NCBI RefSeq assembly: GCF_023856365.1
Contig: NC_064543.1
Coordinates: 9,961,459-10,025,458 of the forward strand
Length of the DNA stretch: 64,000 nucleotides
Source of the DNA: Brienomyrus brachyistius
Taxonomy: Eukaryota; Chordata; Actinopteri; Osteoglossiformes; Mormyridae
Direction of reading: 5' to 3'
Under the pieces are notes generated by a model that worked only from the letters and a program-made list of their open reading frames with translations, made no database searches and was not told where the DNA came from. The translations under genes were made by a program, and so were the position numbers. Position 1 is the first letter of the stretch; the number at the start of each line of letters is the position of its first letter. This document shows positions 27,701-38,598 of this stretch, in pieces.

Positions 27701-30700
27701 CTTAAATCCGAGCCGGTATTCCTGGTCAGGATGGTTATAAAACGTCCTCATTTCCGATATTTAATAACATAAATGTAATGTTTGTTGTTGTATTGAAATT
27801 TCATATTTCTTTCATTTACTATTCTAATTTTTGTTCGTCTAAAATTATAATAGTACAATATTATCACATTCATGGGTAGTGAATTTATTGTTTTGACGAA
27901 AGCTTTTTAAATATTACAACCACAGACAAAAAGCAATGTTTTAAGAACTGAAGACATGCATGACTTGTTCGTTTCTTTAAAACGAATGCGACACTATACG
28001 GTATTTGTCCATTATGTTATTTTTCTTCGTTGCATATATTTCCCCCCTATCCGACAATACAGCCCAAAAACAGCAACAAAAGCAGACCCTCAGATCGTTT
28101 TGTTGTTTAATATTCTGCTGAAATGTTTTAAAATTCCGTAAATACATTTGTGAGAACGCATTTAACGTTTCTCTGACATTTTTGGAAGTCCGTAATCGAG
28201 TTGCAAAGAAAAATATCAGCGTCAATCCACGTATATAAGAGAAAAGCCAAATATTTTCTGTACCAGCTTTATGAGTTATATAGCCAATTAATTTCACGCG
28301 TTTTTAAAAACATTTGCATTAGGTGATAGCCTATTAAACTATTTATTTCTGGCAAATAACGTTTGTCCTTAAAAAAACGACTCAGATACAACTGTGTCCT
28401 CACTTACCATTTAGCTTGTACTGTACATTGCGGTATTGGTATTTTAATCAAACTTAGATAAAAACGTTTTGCATTTAAGCATTACTAATATTCATTTAAC
28501 CGTATTTCTATTCCGTAAGAAATGTTGTGCGAAATAATAAGCATATGACCTATTTAAAATGTTAACAGTTAAAATAAGCAGACGCCAAAAGGTGCAAAAT
28601 ATTCGAACCAACTGCGCAAGCTCCCAAAATCAAACCCGGGTTTCAATGTACGCTTGAGCAAGTAATACATAGTAATATTCGTTCAAATGCCCCGATATAC
28701 ACCAGTGAATGGGTCTATGGCGACAATCGCCAGAAATATTAAAAAGTCGTAAAGGACAATTTCGGCGCTGTTGATTACACGAGACGGTGGGTCTCACATC
28801 TACACAGTTCAAATCAATCTAGCAGCTGAATGAGTGCAATCAGTGGTCTGTTTGTAATCCCATCCATTTTCATTAACATAAACACCACTTGAACAAAAAT
28901 ATACACGGCCACCTACGAAGTAAAAGAAAGTGATGAGGAAGTACCCTTTTCTATTTTATACTGTTTTCAATTAAACGACAATGTTGTAGCCTCGATGATG
29001 CATGTAGCAAACGCTCTGATTGTGTGTTGGACCTAAATTGACCCCATTTTCTTTCTAATACACCAAGAATGTGCCGACTTGACGAAAACGTGTAAAATAT
29101 GGCGACTGATAAAAGATTAAGACGCGGAGATATGCGGTGTCTTAATTGCGTTTATTGGTCTTGGAGAGCCAGTGACTGAATAGTGGGCGTTACCACAATA
29201 GGTCACGTCAATAACCGCGAATTATTCATTATAACGCATCGCATTTGTATAGGTAAAATTAATAGCATATTGTGCACATACCAAGAAAGGACGCATGTCA
29301 TAAATACACAGTAATAAATAACACTTAATTAAAATTATTTTATGAATATTCAGCAGCAAAACTAGTTTCACTAGTTTAAAAATGAAGAGGATGGTGTCTA
29401 TATTTATTTAATATACTTCGTTGTGATAATTTTACGATCAACTATAAACCATTAAATGATTATTAATCGTCGTTATTTTTAATGTTGGCATACGTCTTAC
29501 TGCATATGAAACTCTGTGTTAAAAAGAAACTCAATCAGATGCAGGTGTCCTGTTTGTATTTACGTTTGCACCGAGTTTCGCGAATTTAAGTTATAGCTAA
29601 TCAAATTCTGATGTTGATGTCCAAATGGACCCGTCTTTTGGTTTGATTTTATTCACTAATTGTATTTTCGTTCCTACGTTTTGTCCTCGGAAAAGCAACA
29701 TTTCATTTCATGTCTAGAAATAGTTTCGAAAGTCAGTTTTTGTTCCACATTATGTATGTCATTCGCGATCAATAAATCAGGATGTTCTGCTGTTATTCAG
29801 TTATTAAGTCATGAACAGCGAACATGCATCCCAAACATTTAATGCATTGTACCTATTTCAAGACAGGACCTTTCGTCATATTTTCATACCTATACAATAT
29901 TTTTGTCATTATCTGGATAGATTCAGTCTTACCTTAGCTCGCATTTTATCACATTTATCTTAAACGCATATTCGCAAATTAAACAACATTTTCCTACAAG
30001 TGCCCCCCCACCCCTTCCTATCACAACCTTGGTATATGCAATCAGTTCGATTTTCAGACGAATCACAACCATATTTATACCTGCAACTATCCCTTGATAT
30101 TTCACGTACTTATATCTCAATTATTTAATTGCATCATGTACTTATTTATAGGATAACTACCCCAAACATAAATTTGAAAGGTAATAAAATAAAATAAACC
30201 GAATAGGGTCCACAGGTTCCGTGTTAACTGCAGTCTTGCCTGTCAGCTAACACACCCACCATAACCGCACGTATGTTTAAAAAAATCAGTATCGAGTAAT
30301 AGGCCAACTGTCAATAATAGCGTTAGGGAAAAAATACTAGAACTAGGATGCCGTTCCAAATTATTTGTTTGTTTAAACTGTTTACATAAAGGCCTGCAGA
30401 GTGAATAACTTTTTTTGTGTTTTTTTACGAAGCAATTATACGGAACTGGATATTGATGTAGCGGGATTGTTTTGTTGACACCACACTACCAAGCGTCAGC
30501 TGACAAGGTGTGGCGTCCATAAGCGATATCACACTTACGACAAGAGTACTTTAAACTGTAGCATAACTCAATTGAAAAAAAAAACCAAGCGACTGACTAA
30601 GGTTGCGGACAAACTTATATAACTGCACTCTATGCCCAAAGAAAAACAGCGTAGACGACGTTTAGGTGCAGGTTCAACTGTACTGCGTCTGTCGCTGATT

Positions 30701-31170
30701 GTAGTTAAACGTGCGCCCATTCTCAGCGAAACAATTGTCTGCTGCCGTCGCTTAAATCCAGGCTTGGGTCATGTGGAAAAAAAAAAGAAATGACCTAAAT
30801 GTAGGTAACTGAAAACGTATATAAACTGCCAGGTCGAATTGTCATAAAATTCCCAAATCAGATATCAACTAAATAATATATATATAGTTGTGCATTATAT
30901 ATAGAATTGTGGTAAATGTGTAATATTTTTCTATATATCTGGGGAAAATAACATGTTTTTGCGAGATATGTGGATGCACGTGTCAAAGCTTTGTTGATCT
31001 TTGGATCCAGTCATATAATGTTGTGTTTTTATATGCCTGATGCTTTCGGTTTAAATATATAAGGAGACTAAGGTAAAATAACCCTTTAATAAAAATAGCA
31101 CACAGGCAACATGGGGTCAGCCCGGTTGTTTTAAAGCATTACCCGCGTTTGTGACTAGCACAGAGAGAGT
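18960..31170. other. Long AT-rich intergenic region upstream of foxf1
   Basis: Largely AT-rich DNA with one TG microsatellite (21.66 kb), a G run near 20.02 kb and a C run near 25.58 kb. No coding gene is recognised. From about 25.7 kb onwards mobile-element remnants are notably scarce. This would fit a regulatory landscape for foxf1, but conservation cannot be tested from one sequence. Confidence 0.5.
21664..21709 (+). repeat. (TG)n microsatellite
   Basis: 23 uninterrupted TG units followed by CGCG. Confidence 0.97.
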
Positions 31171-31173
31171 CAC

Positions 31174-31335
31174 ATGGCGAAGAATCCTCCGGCCGGAGCG
31201 GCCGTGAATTCCGAGGGATGCAACGCTGTCAAATATTTCATTGAAAGACGTCATGGAAAATGTGCGCGCATAACGGTCAGGGCCAATTGGAACGGACTAA
31301 ACACCAAACGTAAAGACAAAAAGAGAATAATTTAG
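31174..31335 (+). CDS. Unrecognised 53-codon small ORF
   Basis: Short ATG-to-TAG frame starting MAKNPPAGAAVNSEG, with a basic C-terminal end (NTKRKDKKRII). The ATG has G at +4 but C at -3, so the context is only moderate. The first third is GC-rich and includes a perfect 12-bp palindrome, CTCCGGCCGGAG, at 31187-31198. It lies 3.3 kb upstream of foxf1. No homology is recognised and it may be a chance frame within a regulatory island. Confidence 0.15.
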   Translation: MAKNPPAGAAVNSEGCNAVKYFIERRHGKCARITVRANWNGLNTKRKDKKRII

Positions 31336-32200
31336 TTGCGACCATAAAAATCCGTCCTCATAACTTTATTACCACTGACCAAATGTATACTTTTGTGGGT
31401 TTCTAGGAACAGCTAAAACTGCACACCTTCCTTCCTTTAATAACATTCCGAAGGTGTAAATCTGAGTGAAGACTTGCTTCTGCCATAACACAGATTAAAC
31501 TAGACGCCATATTTTATGCATCCAAGAATTGACCGAGCTGGGCGGCGTTTTCTGAAATTACCGCAACAAAATTAGTCATGGCGGTTGAATCGAATCAGAT
31601 CTTCAGCTAGTATCATGAATAAACCGGAAACAAATTTATGATACTTCTTGTAACAATACTCAATTGGATAATGATTTGATATAGCCTACGTTGACTTGGG
31701 AAAATGTTGTTTAAATTCAAAAATAGTGAAAATAAGGGAACTAGCAGTACTCCATAAAGTCAATTTAAAATAATGAAACGTGTGTGGCAGTACTGTTATT
31801 TATTGGTATTCCGCAAATACCGTAATTGGTACTCCGCATATACCGTAAGTTGCCGTGCAGAGTGACCATAAAACGCTACGCTGTTCTGCCAACACCTTTG
31901 ACAGGGAACATTTACTCGTTAACAACATGCCAGTCTTCTTTTTTTCCACTTTACCACGCTGCAGAATTATTCATGTCACTCCGTCGTCTGGATTGTGTTT
32001 AAGGATCAATTCGAAGAATACTTTTGTATTTTAGTGCATGTTGGATCAGTATAGAGTGCTGAAGGCGGGCGACTGGGAAAGAGAGCTGGATACTTGCCGG
32101 TATGGTGTGTAGGAACAAGCCTATGCTTGGAATGAAGTCATCAACGTTAATTAAACGCAGAGGAGAGTAGGCTGGCGCGCGCCTCTCCTCCGTTGCGCAG

Positions 32201-32209
32201 TGGGTGGTC
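32201..32209 (-). promoter_or_regulatory. Perfect GLI-type site upstream of foxf1
   Basis: The + strand reads TGGGTGGTC, the exact reverse complement of the GLI consensus GACCACCCA (9 of 9). It lies in a small GC-rich island (about 32160-32270) inside AT-rich DNA, 2.4 kb upstream of the foxf1 start. FOXF1 is a known Hedgehog/GLI target in foregut and lung mesenchyme. A functional role here is inferred, not shown. Confidence 0.45.
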
Positions 32210-33374
32210 CGTTCCTCTGATAAATTTGTGGGCCCCCTTCCAACCGGGCGCCCGCTGTACCGGCTGGTTAAAACAATACTACCTATATACACTTCTGTTC
32301 TTGGGTTACTAATTCAGAATCTCCATTGCCAAACCTTCAACGTACAAAGTTCATGAAGTAGATTGGTACAATTAGATTTTATTCCCTTTGAGGCAGTACA
32401 TCTTAAATAATAAAATACACTACGTTGAAAATGTAAAAACGCGCATTTTCAATAAACGTATACACTGTTAATGCAATTTTCAACTGCTTGCGACCATCTA
32501 GGTAACATATATAATAAAACAATAACCGTAATCGATTGCAGAAGAATATATAGGCCTATGTTTTCTAATATAATAGACATTCAATAAATAATAATAATAA
32601 GCGTTTACCATATTTTTATGAAATTAAAATGTATCGATGTAATCTGATAATAGTGGAAAGATCTCATTTAACCTAATTCGCAATTTAAGTTTTTTTTTCT
32701 GCTGCTTGAAATTTCGTAACCACTCTTCTGACAACAATTTGAAAATATTGCTTTATTAAATTTACCGTTTTGATCGGTTACCTATAGTTTTTAGATTTAA
32801 ATTCTCACAGTAGTGAGCACGTTCCTAAACGAGTTGACCAAAAGGTCTTTCCTTAGAGAATAAATAAAACAGACTAGCTTTGTATCGGGTTTGTTAATCT
32901 AGTACTTTGTGCTAATTAATTACGACATACCATTCTCAGATAAATTATAGTAAATAATGCTTCGTTTCATATTTAGCATTATACTAATGCAGCATGACAC
33001 AGCTCTGCGCGTGTTGGTTCGTGTTGTTTTTTCTCTAAGATATATAAGAGAACGACTTTCCGCAGCACCGAATTATAAAGCTTAGTTTATAATGAAGGGG
33101 ACAATATGTTATTTTGTAAAGGCTCGCATGAACAAGTACGGTACAGTCAGGATACTCTTTAATTTATACTGTAGGCAATTGTTTTACGTTTCGTTGCAAT
33201 ACAGCAAAAAAAATAAAAAATAAAAAACTTGCTTAGTCCGAAATAACGTCAAACCAGGAATTAGCGGTTCGGTTCTTCAGATGCAACGTATTGCCTAATA
33301 TGACGACTGATGTTACAAGTTTGCTCCGTCGACCGGGAGCCTTTAAAAACCACGTCAGTCTTAAACATTTTAAT

Positions 33375-33521
33375 TTTATTAAATACTACTGACAAAGAAC
33401 TTGCCTTAATCAGAGGAATACACTGATGAAAAAGGATCAGCGACGGCGGCGGTCTCGTCGACTTCCAGCGTCCCGGCGCCGGCTGTAAGGGACGAGGCTA
33501 CCTCACCCTGCTCAGGTTCTT
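33375..33521 (-). other. Candidate terminal exon of a transcript divergent from foxf1
   Basis: On the minus strand an acceptor-like ttttccatcag precedes a GC-rich open frame (33519 down to 33409, 37 codons) ending in TAA at 33408-33406. A canonical AATAAA follows at 33380-33375. The frame reads EPEQGEVASS... and ends DPFSSVYSSD. I do not recognise this protein. The composition contrasts sharply with the AT-rich surroundings. The position, head-to-head with foxf1, matches where mammals have the lncRNA FENDRR. It may be an exon of a divergent transcript, coding or non-coding, or a conserved element read by chance. No upstream exon or donor was found. Confidence 0.3.
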
Positions 33522-34189
33522 CTGATGGAAAATATATTTCGTTAGCAGATCTTTAAGATTATTGAAAAAATATCCAAACAAACGATCTTGTTTAAAACGT
33601 ACGTGTTCGGAGTATCAGAAAGGAACATAGGCTGATCTAGCTGGCCTTTTGCTTGATTTTTTTTATTTAAAGAAGGCCAGTGAAATGTTTACATTTTGCT
33701 GTATAAACATCCTGTGCATGTTCCTGTCTATCTTTAAAAGAAATCAGAAACGTATTTTTAAATTGAAAGTATTCCCTGTTAAATTGCCGCCTTTTGGACT
33801 AACATTTCAACACATTTCACGTTTAAAATTCACGTCATTTACATGTAGTGTCTTGGAATTTTCTCTAGTTGAATAATGGTAATTCTCATTTTAGCAACAA
33901 ATGGCTGTTGCTTGTCCTCGCAAAACTAATTGAAACTAATTTTTGGACAGTTTGTTGCAGTTTATGACGGACATTGATACGTTAATTGTAATTTTATTTC
34001 TGTACAGTGGCGTCAGGCAAATAGAGCAGGTTAAATCCTGTTTTTAAATGTGCCCTTTAGTTATAGATTGAACACGCGTGATTTTGGAATGTTTTGTTAT
34101 AATAATTATTATTATTTTGCCTTTGCACACATGCCTTTTCAGGAAAATATCTTGGGATTGTAAGATTTTTTTAAGCATTCGTATTAGAA

Positions 34190-34608
34190 ATGAAGGCGGG
34201 GAGATGTGCGGGAGTGCCGTCCCACCAGGCACTTCTGAGTGGGAGGAGACTGGGCGGATTTCTTCTTGCTGTCAAGAGCCTGCAGGACTCTGATGGCAAC
34301 AGATAAGTAAAAGGCGATCTTCCTGTGAAGAACGAGAACAGAGCGACAGAGTTGAAAGCCAGTCCCCATGTTTGCCTTTTAACTCTGGACAGTAACGCAG
34401 GAATTGATGCTTTTACAAAGAAGGACATCTACGAATACCGTGCAAAACGAAAACTTGATTCGTATTTTCATTTTTCATTCCACCGTTAATTCTCTTTTAT
34501 TCGGTGACGTTTTGCTAAAAAGTACCTCTGCCTTTCTTATTTCGCATTGATTTTCCTTTTCCAGTTTTAACTTGAGGTTTCGAAGTGTTTCCGTTGCGCC
34601 GAGAACTA
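34190..34608 (+). promoter_or_regulatory. foxf1: foxf1 5' flank / probable 5' UTR
   Basis: Immediately upstream of the foxf1 start the composition becomes more GC-rich (34190-34300) than the AT-rich DNA further upstream. Short upstream reading frames beginning with ATG are present at 34293-34310 and 34367-34381. No clear TATA box was identified, so the transcription start is not placed. The promoter assignment is inferred from position. Confidence 0.4.
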
Positions 34609-36192
34609 ATGACGGCAGAAGTCCAGCAACCTTCAGCACAAACTCCCGGACAAAGCAGCCCTATGTCTGCAGCACCGGAAAAAACGAACGGACAGACTTC
34701 ACTGATGGAGACTGCGTCTTCCACTACTAAACCCAAGAAGACCAATGCTGGAATCCGTCGCCCGGAGAAACCTCCATACTCCTATATTGCGTTAATAGTC
34801 ATGGCTATCCAAAGTTCTCCAACCAAACGACTGACGCTCAGCGAGATTTACCAGTTTCTCCAAAGCCGCTTTCCATTTTTCAGAGGTTCATATCAAGGAT
34901 GGAAGAACTCTGTGCGTCACAATTTGTCCCTTAACGAGTGCTTCATCAAGCTGCCCAAGGGGCTCGGCAGACCAGGAAAAGGCCATTACTGGACGATCGA
35001 CCCCGCCAGTGAGTTCATGTTTGAGGAGGGATCTTTCCGCAGAAGGCCACGGGGTTTCAGGAGAAAATGCCAGGCACTCAAGCCCATGTACAGCATGATG
35101 AACAGCCTTGGATTCAACCATCTACCTGAGTCGTACAATTTCCAGGGGACCGGAGGAGCCCTGTCTTGTCCTCCAAACAGTTTATCTTTAGACAGCGGGA
35201 TTGGGATGATGAACGGACATTTGGCAGGCAACATGGAAGGGATGGGTTTGGCAGGACACTCTGTGTCGCATTTGTCGGCCAACAGTGGACATTCTTATAT
35301 GGGGAGCTGTACGGGATCCACAGGGGGCGAGTACACTCACCACGACAACTCTGCGTCGCCGCTGCTTCCCGGCGGTGGAGTTATGGATCCTCACCCGGTC
35401 TATTCAAGCACGACTTCCGCTTGGGCTCCTAGCGCTTCTGCGTCCTTGAATAACGGCGCGTCTTACATCAAGCAGCAGCCTCTGTCACCTTGCAACCCGG
35501 GAGCGAACCCACTGCAGCCGAGCTTGCCAACGCATTCCCTAGACCAGTCATACCTTCATCAGAATGGTCACAGTACCACCGACTTGCAAGGTATGCGCTA
35601 TAAAACACAATGCCGTTACGCGTGAAATACGTGACTCTGTATGCAACGTCTAAGTTTATCTATACGCAGTTTCATGATATTGAAGGAAGCTTAGACAACA
35701 AAGTTAAATCGAATACAAAACTACAGTCATTTTAATATAATGTTTCAGTGATCACGTATGTCTGATAATCGCAGGATCATTGCGGACACTAAGCTGTTGC
35801 ATAGTATACGATAAGTAGGCCTATTTTGTATACATATTTGTACATATTGAACTGAGTCTAAACGTTTCTGAAACCGCAATACATTTATATTTGCACTGCT
35901 ATTCAAATGATCTATCGATTTCATTTAATTTTTAATTTTCATTTAATTAGTGAAAATCTGACTTTCATGATTAATCTTTCAACACGATGACATCCGCAAA
36001 CAATTCCTGTTAATTTATTTGACTGCTATTTTTTTTTATTTAACGATTATATGTGCATAATTTGCTGTTCTGAATGCATCTGCGACATGTATATGTTTCC
36101 TGTCCCACGATTTGCCGAATACCCCAGTAAATAACAGGCGCAGTTTGTTAAGTTTCACCCGGACTTTGTTTTTCTAATAAATACCTTGAAGG

Positions 36193-36223
<31 letters not shown>

Positions 36224-37417
36224 CTTGCGGAAGGCTTCTCCATGGGGAGACGCGTTTATTATGGTGCCAATTCAGTTGTAAGAACAACAATCTGGATGGG
36301 CTTTAGCTCAGTAGTGAGTCCTAAGGGACGCCGTCGCGTGTAAAGCGAGCGGCCAATCGCCCGTCAGTTACCGCGGGTTTAGTCTGACATCGTCACTCCT
36401 GCGTGCAGCTCATTACAGTCACACGCAGGTAGCGGCGTTATCACGAATAAGAGACTGAAATTGTTATTTTGATTAAAATAAACACGGAAATGCAACACTG
36501 CATTTTATTCTTGCATTTCATATAAAAGGTAATTAAATAGGCCTAAAATTCGCTACCGACATACCTCTACCAACTTATCTAAAATGCAATAGCGTTACGC
36601 AATTCCATAAAACTTCTTATTTAAACATGTTAAAACCTGTACATTTTTGTCATAACACACATTCGCCTTTTTATTGACGTGAGCGTAACATTAAAATTTC
36701 AATGAATTATATTTAGAACGCTATACAAATGCAATCATGTAATGTACAGTACAGATTTTTGACATGACAGCGCAGTTATATATAAAACAAACTGAAAATT
36801 ATTTAAATCAGATGGAACAGTACTATGTAATTATGAAGTCGCTACTATGGCTAATGTAGTTTAACTTCTGTTTGAAATATATAGCATTTATAATATATAT
36901 TTTTTCTCCGTAACAGTATGAAAGACAGCTATTCCTGAGGCAATTTATGTCATTAAAAATGTTGAGTAAAATAAATGTCTAAATATTAAAAATATTTCGT
37001 TTTAAATTACCGTTCGTTATTGAAATGCTGTCATTTTGTTAATATTTGTATTAAATTTAAATAATTAGTTTAATGGGGTAAAAATAGAGATTGCAATTCA
37101 CTTACATCAAACTATTTTAACCCGTAAAATTGTGATTTAATAATTAAATTCGTTTTATTTCTATTTACTAATTTTGGAGTTTAGGCCCGAAGCTCTCTTC
37201 AGTAATAATTAATACCTGTGTTGTGTTTTTGTATTTTTTTTTTACTTTGTTAGGTATCCCACGATATCATTCTCAGTCGCCTGGCATGTGTGACAGAAAG
37301 GACTTCGTTTTTTCTTTCAACGCGATGACGTCTTCAGCGATGCATTCGCCGGGCAGCGGGTCATACTATCATCATCAACAAGTCGCGTATCAGGACATCA
37401 AGCCCTGCGTAATGTGA
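34609..37417 (+). CDS. foxf1: Forkhead box protein F1 (two coding exons)
   Basis: Forkhead transcription factor, known in vertebrates as a Hedgehog-responsive regulator of lateral-plate and visceral mesoderm. Coding exons are 34609-35590 and 37254-37417. The split glycine codon (g|gt) joins a gtatgc donor to a pyrimidine-rich acceptor ending ttgttag. The product is 381 residues, close to human FOXF1 (379). The forkhead domain spans about residues 54-148; the DNA-recognition helix [10 protein letters not shown] is at 98-107, followed by the basic wing [11 protein letters not shown]. Exon 2 encodes the conserved activation tail ending DIKPCVM. The start is the first ATG in frame; the frame stays open slightly upstream but only through a GTG, and MTAEVQQ fits fish Foxf1 N-termini as I recall them. 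FOXF1 rather than FOXF2 is chosen from the C-terminus and the neighbouring mthfsd. The exon-intron layout is seen directly; function is family knowledge. Confidence 0.97.
35591..37253 (+). other. foxf1: foxf1 intron
   Basis: Single phase-1 intron of 1663 bp separating the forkhead exon from the C-terminal exon. It is AT-rich and carries a 23-A homopolymer at 36201-36223. A small GC-rich island lies at about 36300-36430 with several CpGs. No ORF of note was seen inside. Confidence 0.9.
36201..36223 (+). repeat. Poly-A tract (23 bp) in foxf1 intron
   Basis: Uninterrupted A homopolymer, 0.6 kb into the foxf1 intron. No retroposon body was recognised next to it. Confidence 0.9.
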
Positions 37418-38598
37418 CAGTCCGCTGGACAGATCTGGCAGTGAATAAGTATCTATCTGTCACTGGTACAAACCACAATCGGCGTGTACTTTTGCCGTGG
37501 TGTAGAAAAGGACTCTACCCAGTAAAGTGAAGTGGAGCGAACTCCAACTCGCCTCCGAAGGCAAGCACACCAATCGGCTACGCTGCAAGGAAAATATTAA
37601 CAGAAGGACAAAAGGTTTAAGGATCGGTACACGAACTACATTTTACGCAAAATTATTGCTTGCTCATGAACCGTAAATACTGGTCTCTTCGAAATTACGA
37701 AAAACGAAACGAAAGCCTACATTAAAAGGAGTAAATATTTGCTATTTAATTTTATGAACCAACTACGTGCCATTCCAAGGTATTGCAGTACAGATAATCA
37801 TTAGGTGCATTTTAGTCTCCCAAAAAAGATTAGGTACTAATTCTGCTGGCGGATGAATACCACTTGAGAACGTTGATTACCTATGAAAAAGACATTATTC
37901 TTTGTTATTTGATCTATTCTATTATAGACAAGAACAGCTGGATACCGTGTTACATTATGCATTCGGCTTACTCGATATAGAGAAACTATCCGTTTATAAA
38001 TACTTTCCCATATGATAAATTATGTCTGGAGGGATATATGGACAATAAACCATGTTTTTACGCGTTCAGTGGTTACATATGGACACGATTTTATCAATTC
38101 CAGAGAATTATGGCACTTTTTAATTAAAACGCAGCGACTTATTTATTCTGCGTAACATTCAATTGTAAAATTATAGCCTTAGTATTAAAATCATACTTTA
38201 TTGGCAATATTTGCCATGAAGCTTTTGTATTTGACGTAAACGGAAAATGAAGATTATTTGTCACTATTGTCTGTCGTATAGTTCATGTTCCTTTGTGTGT
38301 ATATATGTATTGACACTCGTATTTTTCTGCACTGTATACATTGTACATGATGTATTGTCTTTCAATGACCATGTTCAAATTTTAGTCTAGTTTGTATATA
38401 AACTACACATTATTTGTATAAAACTAAACATATTGGCATGCAGTTTGAGTGAAACTGTTAGAAACACCTATAAACAATTGTCTTTTTTTCTTATAATGCA
38501 TGTTTTCCCTTTCTTGTTTACCAATCCCAGGAGATGTTGGGGGTGAATCTACTTTTAACTTACCGCTGGGCGTTTAATTCCCTTCCCTCGTCAATAAA
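37418..38598 (+). other. foxf1: foxf1 3' UTR with two candidate poly(A) signals
   Basis: The region after the foxf1 stop is non-coding and AT-rich. Canonical AATAAA hexamers on the + strand occur at 38044-38049 and 38593-38598, about 0.63 and 1.18 kb past the stop. The second would give a 3' UTR of roughly the size I expect for vertebrate FOXF1. Which one is used cannot be decided without transcript data. Confidence 0.55.

Noticed and set aside
31999..32292. 97-codon minus-strand ORF upstream of foxf1
   Set aside because: No recognisable domain, Kozak context or splice partners. The GC-rich core is better explained as a regulatory island with the GLI motif.
34986..35282. Antisense ORFs over foxf1 exon 1
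   Set aside because: Mirror frames of a constrained coding exon; they have no independent support.
36296..36400. tRNA-like A-box motif (TAGCTCAGTAGTGAG) in the foxf1 intron
   Set aside because: No matching B box and no cloverleaf could be folded by eye. Probably a GC-rich chance match.
34609..37417. Alternative identity foxf2
   Set aside because: The C-terminal exon and the convergent mthfsd neighbour fit FOXF1; FOXF2 is linked to FOXC1/FOXQ1.
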